Source: Ulota crispa (Eukaryota > Streptophyta > Bryopsida > Orthotrichales > Orthotrichaceae). Taken from it: DNA of 64,000 nt. This document shows, one piece after another, positions 49,795-60,383 of the stretch. Both the position numbers and the translations under genes were made by a program. Under the pieces are notes generated by a model that was not told the origin of the DNA, searched no databases, and saw only the letters and a program-made list of their open reading frames with translations. The first letter of the stretch is position 1; each line of letters begins with the position of its first letter. The stretch covers positions 12,526,501 to 12,590,500 of the forward strand of contig OY987244.1 of the NCBI GenBank assembly GCA_963920765.1, given 5' to 3'.

Positions 49795-51492
49795 CAATAC
49801 CCGGAAGAAATGTTATGGAATTTCCAGCTTTTTTGCAAAAACAAACACTAATGAGCTACTTTAGTAAGCTCATACAAACTCAAAAATTCATGAAATTCTA
49901 TACAAGAGATTGCAATTGAAAGCTTTTAAACTCTATTTCAAAATTGATATTTACTCACATAGAAAAATCCAAATTAACACACAATTTTGCTTTCTCTTGT
50001 ATAGTGTTTAAAATATAGTACTACCACCTTTTGCACCAATTACTTCCTTCATACGTGCAAGCATGGTAGCAATAAGGGTGTGCAAAACCTCTAAGGTGTA
50101 TCTCCCCATACTGTATGTAGGGATTCCATCAATTCTTCTTTATTGTGCGGTTGTGATGTACTCTGAATTCTATCTTTTACTATCTTCTATAAGTTCTCTA
50201 TTGGGTTTAGATTTGGAGAGTTGGTTGGCCACTTCAACTTCTTTATGCCATGAGCTTCTCTCCACAACTCTGACAACATACTGCACAGCCCCATCCTCCA
50301 TAAATATAATGTCTTCTGGATGATTTTGGAGAAAATAAAACCCACTTAAAGTGCCTTTGTAAATAAGATCAACAAAATCCCTTGCACTTCCACTATGTGG
50401 AGGTATGATCACTAAAAGAGACTTATCAAAGCCACTAAAAGCATCCCAAACCATCAGTGAATTATGGCCATATTTAAAAATAGGTGCTAGACATTTAGAT
50501 GAATATCTCTCAACATATGCTTTTTGCCACACTCTAATTTCTTGAGAGTTCCTTCCATCTTCAAAAGATGGTTCACTGGTCCAAATATCTTTATTCCAAT
50601 CCTCCTTAATCTAGGTTTTATAATTTCGAGCAAATGCTAGCCTGTCTGCTTTGTGCCTCTCATTGAGAAAAGATTATTTTGCTGCAACACAATTTCTATA
50701 ACCAAGGATTTTCAAAGCGTTCTTTACAATACAGGTACTAACATGTGCAATATTTGCCATCTGGTTTGTAATTTCTGTGAATGATGAACAATGATCATTA
50801 TTAAAGAGACTTTCTAAGTGTCTTATTCTACGCTTTGTAAACTTTAGAGGCCTACCCAATGACTTTGGTGAAACTACAGTTCCTTGTTTCTTAAAACTAT
50901 GTAGAACACCATAAACAATAAAAAACGGCATCTCTAATTCTCTTGATATTTGCTCACCTCTCATTCCACTTCTATGCATTCCAACCACTATTCCTTTCTT
51001 AGCATTTGTCAACGCTCTAGTCTTTATCTTTCTCAACAAATTATGTCACTCAACCTACCTGCAACACACCAAAAAAAATTGTTTCAACAAAAACAATGCA
51101 CTTCTCGCCAAACCAAGTCACAAATTCACATACAATCATGTCAAAAGTTACCCTCACAACTTACAATGCAATCACAACACAATATCCCATACATATCTTT
51201 TAAGACAAGTGGTCCAAAACATTGTCATGCCACAATGAGGCCCAATGCAAGCATGTGTATGAAAAACGTGTGGTCATACTTTGGATAGGGCAATGGAGAA
51301 CTATGACTTTACGTGGATTTTTTTGATAATTATCCACATACAAGTTACTTTTCACAACACTACTCTTAATCCTACAAAATAGTGAAAATCACATAACAAT
51401 TGCTCACAAATTAAATTTCCAAAAGTCACTTGAAGTTCCCAGCATTTCTGGAGTTAACTAAAAATCCCGTAATATTTCTTCTAGGTGTTGTA
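49793..51492 (-). mobile_element. Tc1-type transposon with broken transposase, 1700 bp
   Basis: The ends are TACAATACCCGGAAGAAATG and, inverted, TACAACACCTAGAAGAAATA, continuing as TTAYGGRATTT. TA lies at both edges, the left one shared with the preceding foldback. The transposase is on the minus strand. Confidence 0.85.
50170..51039 (-). pseudogene. Tc1-like (DD34E) transposase pseudogene
   Basis: The N-terminal 121 codons (51039-50674) are intact. They give two helix-turn-helix regions around ISRELEMP and ITNQMANI, separated by a GRPLKFT linker of the AT-hook-like GRP type seen in Tc1 transposases. The central part, after an in-frame stop, reads EDWNKDIWTSEPSFEDG, where the first catalytic Asp of the usual WTDES block is replaced by Ser. 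Then KCLAPIFKYGHNSLMVW and FMEDGA follow, the latter holding the second catalytic Asp. A frame shift precedes KWPTNSPNLNPIEN, which keeps the Glu; a stop replaces the Trp that normally follows. The spacing is close to 34. It cannot encode an active enzyme. Confidence 0.9.
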
Positions 51493-51860
51493 TAGTATCT
51501 GGAAGTATTGTTATGTAGGTCCACTTTTGGCATTCCAATGAAGTTTGTATGATAAAAAATAGAAATGACATTTTATTCTCATATTGTTGGAATCTGATTT
51601 TTATGCAATTTCAATCAAGCATGCCAAGTTTCAGTTACTAAAAACCAAAATCCTACTTCTTGTGAATTATTTTCATTAAAATTCATAGTTGTACATGATA
51701 ATTAATTAAAAAACATTGATGATGAGTATTTGAGATTTGATTGCATGGGTAGGTAGGAAACATCCATACGCACATCTTTCTTTATGACAAACATGTTCAA
51801 AAAGTTCAAAATTTCTTCAATAGAAATTTTAATGTTGGGGTGATCACATGCAAATCCTCC
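51491..51860. repeat. Truncated TA-flanked foldback arm
   Basis: It begins TATAGTATCTGGAAG directly at the TA of the Tc1 element and contains one copy of the inner module (TTTGATTGCATGGGTAGG, CATCCATACGCACATC). No matching right arm was found. Confidence 0.5.
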
Positions 51861-53143
51861 TGATTCTTAATTCAACTACACCAAATTTGACATTCATTGT
51901 TGTAGCTTTTATAGTACTAATGTTGAATAGTATTTGTTACAATATAGAGTGTCACTCACATTATTGTATGGGAGATCAAATTTTAAAAACAGTGACCATA
52001 ATTTAGGAGATATTAAAACAAATTTGTGTGAATTGGAAACAATGACATGTATACTAGTGAATCTGCAAAATCTACCTAATTGTTGTCATTTTTATGTGAT
52101 ACGTATCATGCATCCATTGGAAAATAATTATTTCATTCGATACCAATTGAAAATTTAAGTTTCCAGTAAAACAAATTGTATAAATTAGGCAAAATCTTAA
52201 TCCACTAACATATTGAGATTCACTAGATTTTTTTGCTTATAATTCCTTGTCTCAAAATTCAAGTATTGTGCTTTAAATTTTAGACTTTAGCAAGTAATGT
52301 CACATATAACTCACAATAATTTTCGAATTTCTTTTGAATGTAGAAAGGATAAACTTTCTCTACAAATCCAACGATACATTTCTCAAGTCTAATTCTTTAC
52401 TAGTCTGAATTAAAAATCATGATATAAGAGGTGCTTAAAAGTGAGTTCCAAACTTCAGCAAGCAATTTTTGGATGGATTACTTGATAGATTTTGAAAATT
52501 ACTAACCCTAAGTAATGTAACTTTTTAATGTAGATTTAATGATATATTATTCAAACCCTAATTATTTGTCAATCATAATCTAAGGTATGGATACAAGTTG
52601 TTGTCAAAGGATGAGCTTAGAACTTGTGGCAAGCAATTTTTGAAGCATTGCTTGATGGATTTTGGAACTTTGTAAACCTAAAATGTGTAACCTTTAATTC
52701 AAATTCAAAGATCCATTTCTTAAATTCTAATTCTTTGCTAATCAAAATTTCAATTTTGATTCATAGTGTTTTGAGGTGGGATTTATATTATTGTCATGTA
52801 TAGATAATGCAAAACATGAAATACTGTGTATGACAATAATATATTTTGCCAATTCTTCTCAACAATTGCTGCTTAAATTAATGTATCCGATAGTAGATAT
52901 CATGTTTATTATTAATCATGGCATAGATTTAAAAATCGTTACTCCAAATTCACCGAGCTAGAAGAAATACAAAGATTTTGAGAGCTTTGCTAAACAACAA
53001 CCAACAAGCAACTATACCATAACTTAAGCTTTTTGGGTTTCTTGTGAGAAAATGAAAATTTCCTTGAAAAACACTTTTGCTTGAGAAAACTATAGCTGTT
53101 TTACTTGCAAAACACCTTGGTAAAATTCTATTTTCCTCAAGCT
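51861..53143. other. AT-rich intergenic DNA
   Basis: No gene. 52380-52760 has loosely repeated phrases (AGCAAGCAATTTTTGGA, CTTGATGGATTTTG) at about 180-bp spacing, suggesting an old tandem duplication. Confidence 0.35.
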
Positions 53144-53480
53144 TTAAGGCCACTTCACACTATGGTCAAAGGTTGAGAAGCTGTCAGTTTTCACCAATCA
53201 TATTGCAAGAAATCAAAAGTTTGGCCTCTTAGCCCTTCACACTACAGGCCAAAGTCCAAAATCAGTCACATTGCTTACATGGCGACACTTCATCATCCAA
53301 AATAATGGCCTCTCAAAGGGAAGTTTGGGTCCAAGCAAAAATGGAGACCCAATTTATCGTCAAGAGGCTGTCAATTTTGTTGCATATTTTCAACAAATTT
53401 TCTTGGCCTCTCTACAAAGTTTGGCCACTCAATTTGATTACCTCTAAACTTGGTCAGCTATAGTGTGAAGCGGCCCTTAA
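53144..53480. repeat. TTAA-flanked element with a different terminus, 337 bp
   Basis: The left end is TTAAGGCCACTTCACACTAT and the right end, inverted, TTAAGGGCCGCTTCACACTA. The interior repeats CTTCACACTA and GGCCAAA phrases. Its right TTAA is the left TTAA of the next element. Confidence 0.65.
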
Positions 53481-53718
53481 CACCTGAGTGCCCCAAATCT
53501 TACTTCTCACAATTCAAAAAATTGCATGTTTGATTTGTTATAATCTTTTCATCAATACGTCAAATCATCCATTCTTTTCCCTGTACTTCAGGACTTGTCT
53601 CCCCCCTACCAATCGGTACGGTTCGATATTGTGTATCTCGTTTGTGATGACTATGGTTGGATTGAGTTTGAGTGGATGTAGATTTTGGAGGACATGGGCT
53701 GGGCGCTCAGGGGGTTAA
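53477..53718. repeat. TTAA-flanked MITE, 242 bp
   Basis: The left end is TTAACACCTGAGTGCCC and the right end, inverted, TTAACCCCCTGAGCGCCC. It belongs to the 240-bp class and lies about 110 bp beyond the stop codon of the small gene at 53833-55870. Confidence 0.7.
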
Positions 53719-53832
53719 ACACCCTATCGTCCAAAGTCCTCATGGAGAAGCCGTACATCTGTATTGACAAAGAATTGTGAGGTACAGAACTACAGAAAAT
53801 AAAAGTTTGAGTCGCTGCAGAATTGGTGCCAA

Positions 53833-55870
53833 TCACCCCTTCATCAAGGTTTGATTGAGCTTATATAAGTGTCCCTTTCCGAGGTTGTTTGATTGCATAA
53901 AGATCTGATCCAATGACAGCTTGTTGCAGAAAATCTCAGTAGAAGGTACGAAGAGCATGGCTACAGAAGTACATAGCATTCTCGCAAGGGACTCTGTTCT
54001 GTTTGTGCACAGTCTTAAACTCACCTGAAAATGGGAGAGTACCAAAGCGACAGGAAGAAAGACAGACAGACAAGCATTGGTCGCTCATTCAATGCCATGT
54101 AAGTTATGCTCTGAGTCTGGACGATGACTGTCAAACTCTCGAGTTATTCTGTTAGGTGCCATAACTACTGGAGAAGTGCGAAGGCTCACGAGTCACGAGT
54201 CACGAGTCACGACAGCTAAAGAATGTTACAGATTGCAACGATCAGAAAAACGACGACAGTTACAACGAACTGCAGGCACTGTATAACTTAGCACTTTAGA
54301 ATAAATAAAATAAAATAAAATAAAATAAAAGCCGAAGAAGAAAAACCAATCGATCTTGTCATGTCACACATTTTGATTAAGAGCATTGAACTGTAGATTT
54401 TTCCTGGCATCACATTTTAGCCTGAATTAATACATGAATGTGTTCAAGCTAGCATGATCTTTCACAAAGTAAGCATAAATGGAAATCATGTCCTGCTCTA
54501 CTTAGAAAAATCTACCACCAAACTTGAGTGGAATGGATCACTAATGCATAAGTTAAAAACCTTCGGAATTGCAATGTCAAACAAAACCAATTGATCTTGT
54601 CATGTCACACATTTTTAATTTAGAGCATTGAATTGTAGATTTTACCTGAATGAAGAATTCAGCTGCATCACAGTTTAGCTCTAATTAGTACATGAATGTG
54701 TTCTGATCTTTCGCAAAGTAAGCATAAATGGAAATCATGTCCTGCTCTACTTAGAAAAATCTACCACCAAACTTGAGTGTGGAATCGATCACTAATGCGT
54801 AAGTTAAAAACGTTTGGAATTGCAATGTCAAAACAAATCCAATTGATCTTGTCATGTCACACATTTTAATTTAAGAGCATTGAATTGTAGATTTTACCTG
54901 AATGAAGAATTGAGCTGCATCACATTTTAGCCTGAGTTGATACATGAATGTGTTCAAGCTAGCATGATCTGTTGCAAAGTAAAGCATCAATGGACATCAT
55001 GTCCTGCTCTACTTATAAAAATCTACCAAATCGATCACTAATGAATAAGTTAAAAACCTTTGAGATTGCAATGTCAAACAAAAAAAACAAGCAGGTACAC
55101 TTTGACAGCCTCTGTCCTTGTACAACTGACTCGCTTTCCAAGTAAAGGACCTATTAAGCTTACTCAAACTTGCTCAGGGTCTCCTCGCCTGCTGTCCAAA
55201 GCCAACAAAGTATACACTCAGGCAGCTCGCCATTTTAATTCCTCACAACGTCGCTTAAATAACAAAAAATTGACGTCTGCAACGTACCTCAACTCGTCAA
55301 TCTCAAGGGCAACCACCTCCACGCACAAAAACAAAGAAGTTCTTCCATTCTTCCTGCACTAAGTTAACTTACTACCACAGACGAACTGGAAACGAAAACT
55401 TCTGCATATAAGAGAGCGAAACTTATTCGCAGATCTTAAGATTCTCAAAGCAGAGTGCCAGGTGACGACAGTCCAATTCGTACTGTAAAATTTATGTCCA
55501 AAAACTAAAAGGAAAAAATCAGACTGCCAGCTTCGACAGAAAGCGGTTCTCGAAGTTTGCACGTGGATTTTGACCAAATCATTAGCACCGACTGCAATAA
55601 CACGCACATCGCCGCATTCAAAACATGCAATTCAAACCTCTAGAGTTCGTGCACGACAAGGAAAACAAAATTTCGAAAAAATTAATCAGAAAACCTCGAT
55701 CCCTGGAACCCTAGAACCTGTCATGTATACAAAAATTCACCTATCGGTGGCAGAGGGGAGGGGCTATCGTTGCTAAACAGCTTCCGTCCAAATCCAGGAA
55801 ATTGTTCGTCTGAAATCGAACGACGTCTGACTTTCGTCGACGACGTTTGAGTTTCGTTGGCGGCGTCCAT
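53833..55870 (-). CDS. Probable small spliced gene, 130 codons, unrecognised
   Basis: Three exons on the minus strand fit by phase and GT-AG sites: 55870-55741 (43 codons plus one base), 54968-54898 (71 nt) and 54024-53833. The N-terminus reads MDAANETQTSSTKVRRR then SISDEQFPGFGRKLF and SPSPLPPI, a basic, Ser-rich segment. Exon 2 encodes HASLNTFMYQLRLK and CDAAQFFIQ. Exon 3 adds 63 residues ending LNQTLMKG. No signal peptide, membrane segment or domain I recognise. Exon 1 lies in a GC-rich block like the cryptochrome promoter, which supports a real 5' end. Additional exons are possible in the 772-nt first intron: a protein-like stretch VEVVALEIDELR followed by a donor sits near 55277-55312 but does not fit by phase. 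Exon 3 is the least certain; the true frame could end otherwise. Confidence 0.45.
54302..54330. repeat. TAAAA microsatellite
   Basis: About five AAATA/TAAAA units. A second short array of CACGAGT units (about 3.5 copies) lies at 54186-54211. Both are in the second intron of the small gene. Confidence 0.85.
54352..55080. repeat. Triple tandem repeat, 241-252 bp units
   Basis: GATCTTGTCATGTCACACAT starts units at 54352, 54593 and 54845. The unit at 54845-55080 includes the intact exon 2 of the small gene. In the middle unit the corresponding frame has a stop and a 12-bp loss; in the first it has a stop and lacks the splice donor context. Confidence 0.85.
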
Positions 55871-56246
55871 GAGCTTCGTTCAGCAACTGCCACCGCAGGC
55901 AACCGTTGGATACCGGGGGGTTGGGGGGAGAAGCGGGAGATAAAGATTGCAGCGGGGAAACTGATCGACGGTGGTGAATGATGGGCCAATGAATGGAGGC
56001 TGCATGTTATCCTGGGTCGTGATAGGATTGGCAGGTGAAATTCTTCACGTGGCGCAGGAGGCACAGCAGCATGTTCCATAGCTGAGTCAGCTCGAGTATG
56101 CTGACATGCACGGCAGTGTTTATGATTCAGCGGCTCAAACGCCACGTCATCACTTGTCTGGTTCATGAGAGGGTGACCTTCTGACGGCAGTCCTGCAGGC
56201 GCCGGCCAACCTGTTGCTGAAGGTTCAACAGGTTTGCCTGAGTTGG
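55871..56246 (-). promoter_or_regulatory. GC-rich upstream region of the small gene
   Basis: CpG-rich DNA upstream of the ATG at 55870, with C/T-rich stretches on the gene's strand around 55895-55950. It ends where the TTAA element train starts. A 141-codon minus-strand frame (55741-56166) overlaps exon 1 in another frame and looks like low-complexity shadow coding. Confidence 0.4.
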
Positions 56247-56253
56247 TTAACCC

Positions 56254-57210
56254 TTAACCCCTAAAGGACCAGGGTGTTTTTTGAGAAAAAATCTCAGAAA
56301 CTGTCAACTTTTAGTGCATTGCCCAAAATTGAAAATAAAAATCTTTTTTCTCAATTTCAACCATAAATAGTATGTCAAATAGAAAAGTTAATGTGTGCAA
56401 AAAAATTTAGTCCATTTGCCTACGCGGATTGTAAGATTATAACATTTGAAGTGAGAAAAATAGCATTTTTTCATTCTTGCAAAACAAGGTCAGCAGACTG
56501 ACCCTTCCTAGAGTAAAATTTTTGCTCTACACAAGTTTGAGCTTTTTGACCATTCACAAGTATATTATGTTAGGCTCACTCATGAAATTTTTCAGATGCA
56601 AATATAGAGTCCAGCTTATTCTAAATCACCCTCCAATGTAAGGAGGTTTAGTGAATTGGCAATACATTAGTCATTCTTTCATGATTTCTTGTGCAATGTG
56701 GAAGTTTTTTATTTGAAATCTGAATGGTGAAAAGTTGGAGACAAACATTTGGAATATGTGAAAAAAAGTTTCAAGAGCTTTAGATTTATAGATTGAAAGA
56801 TAATAGGGCATGAAGTTAGAGGAATTTTTGTTTCTTGAAGCTGCCCGAACATAGTTAACAAAGTTTGAGTCCCTTTAGGATGTGATGTGAGTCCTCAATT
56901 TGTTTATTTTTTTGATGATTGTACACCATGTTTTTTTAGTTACATACTTGCCAAATTTCAAAAGTTAATGAGAGTTTTAGCATAAGATTCTCCAAAGATG
57001 CTCAAATTGCCCAAACTGCCCAATTTCTTTTGGACAACATAACTTTTGAACTGAGCATCCGATTGGGGAAAAAATTAGATTTCCACTTGGGAGATGCATA
57101 TTTGCACCTTGTGTAACAATTTTGAGAACATCCAATAAAGTCTACTCCATATGACCCTACCCAAGTTCTGAAGTGGCTGTTGAACAGCCACTTGGTCTTT
57201 TAGGGGTTAA
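56254..57210. repeat. TTAA-flanked MITE, 957 bp
   Basis: The left end is TTAACCCCTAAAGGACC, preceded by a further TTAACCC. The right end, inverted, is TTAACCCCTAAAAGACC. It shares its right TTAA with the next element. Confidence 0.75.
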
Positions 57211-58146
57211 AGCACCAAGCCATATTTTCACTGAAAATCACTCAAAACTGCCACTTTTGGGGGGTTAGTAGGAAGGGTGATTTTATTTATTTAATTATTT
57301 ATTTAGGAAATCCAACCGTAGGATCTTGCCCTAGACTAGATTAGGTACTTGTGGATTAAAAATAAGGTTATTCCAGATGGAGATGAGTGAGATATTTACA
57401 TCTAAAGTGAAAAGAAAAGTTTTTTTTCATGCTGCTTGAAAATTTCAGAAGCATTTGACCATTCTTACATGAAAATAATTGCTCTACGCAACTTTGCGCT
57501 TTATTTTTCTCATGTAGGAGATCAAGTTAGCTATGTGTGGGAGAATTTTCAAATCAATTGTAACTACACAACACATGGGAAAAATCAGTAAGTAAAAAGA
57601 AATAGAGAATGAGTTAAATCACTAAATTGTTAAGAATTTAATTATTAAAATGAAAATTGCAAATCCTAATGGTCAAAATGTTGAGATAAAAAATCTACTT
57701 CCTTTAATTTAATTTTTTTTCCAAAATAATAAAAATTGAGTAAAATAAAGGACTTCAAAGTTTATTTTAGAGTAGAGAAGCCATAACTGCCCACAAACAG
57801 AAACTCCTCATAACTTTGATTGAAATTGATTGAAATTGAATGATTCAAAGCTTCTCACCTGTAAAAAAATCTAATGAACCAATTTGAAAATTTAATTTAA
57901 AAAAACATTAAAATTTAAAGAATTTTTTGGGCTGCCCAGGTGATAGTCCTCCCCAAATTTTCAGAAATTCTTGTATAACTTCTTCAATAATTGTCGGAAT
58001 GAGGAAAAAATTAGATGCCCGCGTAGAACTTTGAATTCCCCACCTTCAATAAAAGTTTCAAAAAATCACACAAAGTAGCTTATCCAAAGGTACATGCCCG
58101 AATTCCCACCTATCCCCCGAAGGGACAATGGTCATTTAGGGGTTAA
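57207..58146. repeat. TTAA-flanked MITE, 940 bp (inverted copy)
   Basis: The right end, inverted, is TTAACCCCTAAATGACC; the left end is worn (TTAAAGCACCAAGCC). Its content and length match 23487-24427 (941 bp) in the opposite orientation. Confidence 0.75.
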
Positions 58147-58374
58147 CCCTTGAACGCCGGGAAGGCCCTCTCTGGCCGTATGTATTTCTGTGTATACAAC
58201 GGATTTGAGGGGGTTTGAGATGGAATTAGGGGTCACTATGTAAATGGAAGTGGTCTCTCCTGCAAAGGCATTTTCAACACAACCTTTGGCGGCACAAAAT
58301 ATGCAAAGGAATGCTTGGAAATTTGCAAAATACAATGCCGTATCCTAAGAGCCCGACAGGCGTTTAAGGGTTAA
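58143..58374. repeat. TTAA-flanked MITE, 232 bp
   Basis: The left end is TTAACCCTTGAACGCC and the right end, inverted, TTAACCCTTAAACGCC. Both TTAAs are shared with neighbours. Confidence 0.8.
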
Positions 58375-58618
58375 CCCCTAAAGGATGTTGCCTACCAAAA
58401 GTGTTGTTTATATTTGTACAAGAACCATTTAGTACTCAAAGAAATGACTATATGACAAATGTTAAAAATTCCCAAAAAATCCTAGTTGATTAGTAGTATG
58501 TCTATGACTTGGCTTGAAACTTACAACTCCAATGGGTTTCATGTGCTATCCAAATACCCCATCCGTATATAACTTGGGAGTCCGTATACAAAACGGCAAC
58601 ATCCTTTAGGGCCCTTAA
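58371..58618. repeat. TTAA-flanked MITE, 248 bp
   Basis: The left end is TTAACCCCTAAAGGATG and the right end, inverted, TTAAGGGCCCTAAAGGATG, both continuing as TTGCC. GTATATAACTTGGGAGTC lies in the interior. Confidence 0.7.
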
Positions 58619-58682
58619 ATGCTTGAGGCGCCAAATTCTGGTGGATTTACACTAGAATTTGGTGCCTGAGGCATTTAGTTAA
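58615..58682. repeat. TTAA-flanked 68-bp hairpin
   Basis: TTAAATGCTTGAGGCGCC pairs with the inverse GGTGCCTGAGGCATTTAG and ends in TTAA. Its left TTAA is shared with the preceding element. Confidence 0.55.
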
Positions 58683-60145
58683 GTAATTCCCACGTTGGAA
58701 ATTTAAATATTTATCAATTATTTTCATGTGGGTACCAAGAATTAATGTGAAGGAATAGGAATGTCAATGGAATTCACATGCAATGATTAGGGAGAGCTGG
58801 TTATCAATACAAAGTTGCCCAATTGAAATGGCAAAAAAAAAAATGGTTGAAACGAGCTAAGATTTTCACAATACTCTAATTGTACAAATTTAGGTAGGGG
58901 TTTTACCAAATAAGGTAACAGTTTGATTCAAAGTAAAATCTCAGTGTATACCACTTTACACATGTACTCCTCTCTCCCATGTTGGTTGATTAGTGGAAGT
59001 TGTACCACATCTTCATTGGAACTCTAAGTCCAAAGGATTTTCTTACATACATAGATTATGTTACAAAATAAGTAAATGAAGTATCCGGTATTTGTCCATT
59101 AAAAAAATAGCTGCAAATGGGAGAGGCTAAAATTTGGATGGTGAAATTTAAAAATCTCTCCACATGCTGCTCAAATGTGCTTATATTTAGAATTCATTGT
59201 TATTGGTTTTTTTTATCACTTTCTACCAGTGGACAATTTATTGGCTCTAGATTGAAGGGGAAGAGGATTTGCATTACAAGAGAATATCTTTGAAGAAGTT
59301 TGTGTATATACCTTACTCAAACAACACGGAACTGATTCACGAACAAAGCCTCATGTAGCATAGCTGCTTATTCAATTTAGATACAACGATAATATACTGC
59401 TTTTGCCTCTAATAACCTAACTACTTGTTCAAACTAGATACGTGATGATGATGCATTGTTGGAATGCTCTTGACAATACTTTTCCAAAATTATATTGTAC
59501 GCTCCATTTGAAAAAAATTACACCTTGTTTTAGTACAATAGGTCACAATACAATGATAACCTTCTAGTATGGATCAAATTGAATACCAAATTTGGCAAAG
59601 TTCCATGTCATCAAAGCCTCTTAGAACAAGGGCTTCGTTCTTCAAATTAAGCAAACAACATGTTTGCCAAGAACTGATTTTCTTTTTTGTTGTTTTTGTT
59701 TTGCTTTACCAAAATTAGCCATACATGGAAGTTTATTTTGCTTAACTTTCTTGCAATTGTTTGGAATCAATGTAGTAGAGACACATGTAGCTTATTGATT
59801 TTTGTTTTACTCATATCCATAGTCTGAAAATTCCAAATTATTTGTGTCTAGGTGTTTGCCAGGAGAGGACATTTTGACTAGCTGAATAAACTTTTGCATG
59901 TTCAGATGCTCAATTAGACAAGTATAGGCATCATTACCATGTTGTGTCCAACCAAGGTAGGGTGTCGTAAAATTGCTTTGTTCTAAAAATATTTTAAAGC
60001 ATAGGGACAGACTTTAAATATTTTTATGCTTTGATAATTAACATTTCATACTAACAGCGGGTTTGAAGACTTTGCATTCCAATTTCAAAAACTCATTACT
60101 AATTTGACAGGCATTTTAAAATACAAATAAAAGGGAAAAATCATG
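58683..60145. other. AT-rich intergenic DNA
   Basis: No supported feature. Confidence 0.4.
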
Positions 60146-60383
60146 TTAACCCTTGAGCGCCCAAAGTTAGTTTAGGGTTTAAGAGAAAATGGGGGGTTTA
60201 ACGGCTACTACAGCTTGGAAAATTACATTCAAAAAAAGTGGTCGTAGGATTTGAAAAAGAACTATCTTCTCTGCTGATGGGGACCAGCCATGACTGTTTT
60301 CACCGTTCAAATTAAGAGAAAAAATGAGATAAAGTTGTGGACCCCAACGACAAAATCATGTTGTTGGGGCGCTTAAGGGTTAA
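60146..60383. repeat. TTAA-flanked MITE, 238 bp
   Basis: The left end is TTAACCCTTGAGCGCCC and the right end, inverted, TTAACCCTTAAGCGCCCC. It is an inverted relative of 35768-36010. Confidence 0.8.

Noticed and set aside
49793..51492. Contaminating animal or fungal DNA as the source of the Tc1 element
   Set aside because: It shares its TA border with a local foldback and lies in a continuous train of elements seen elsewhere in the window, so it appears resident. A read-level check would still be decisive.
55359..55607. 82-codon minus-strand frame as the second exon of the small gene
   Set aside because: A TTATTGCAG acceptor would fit exon 1 by phase, but no donor links it onward and the translation is less protein-like than that of 54898-54968.
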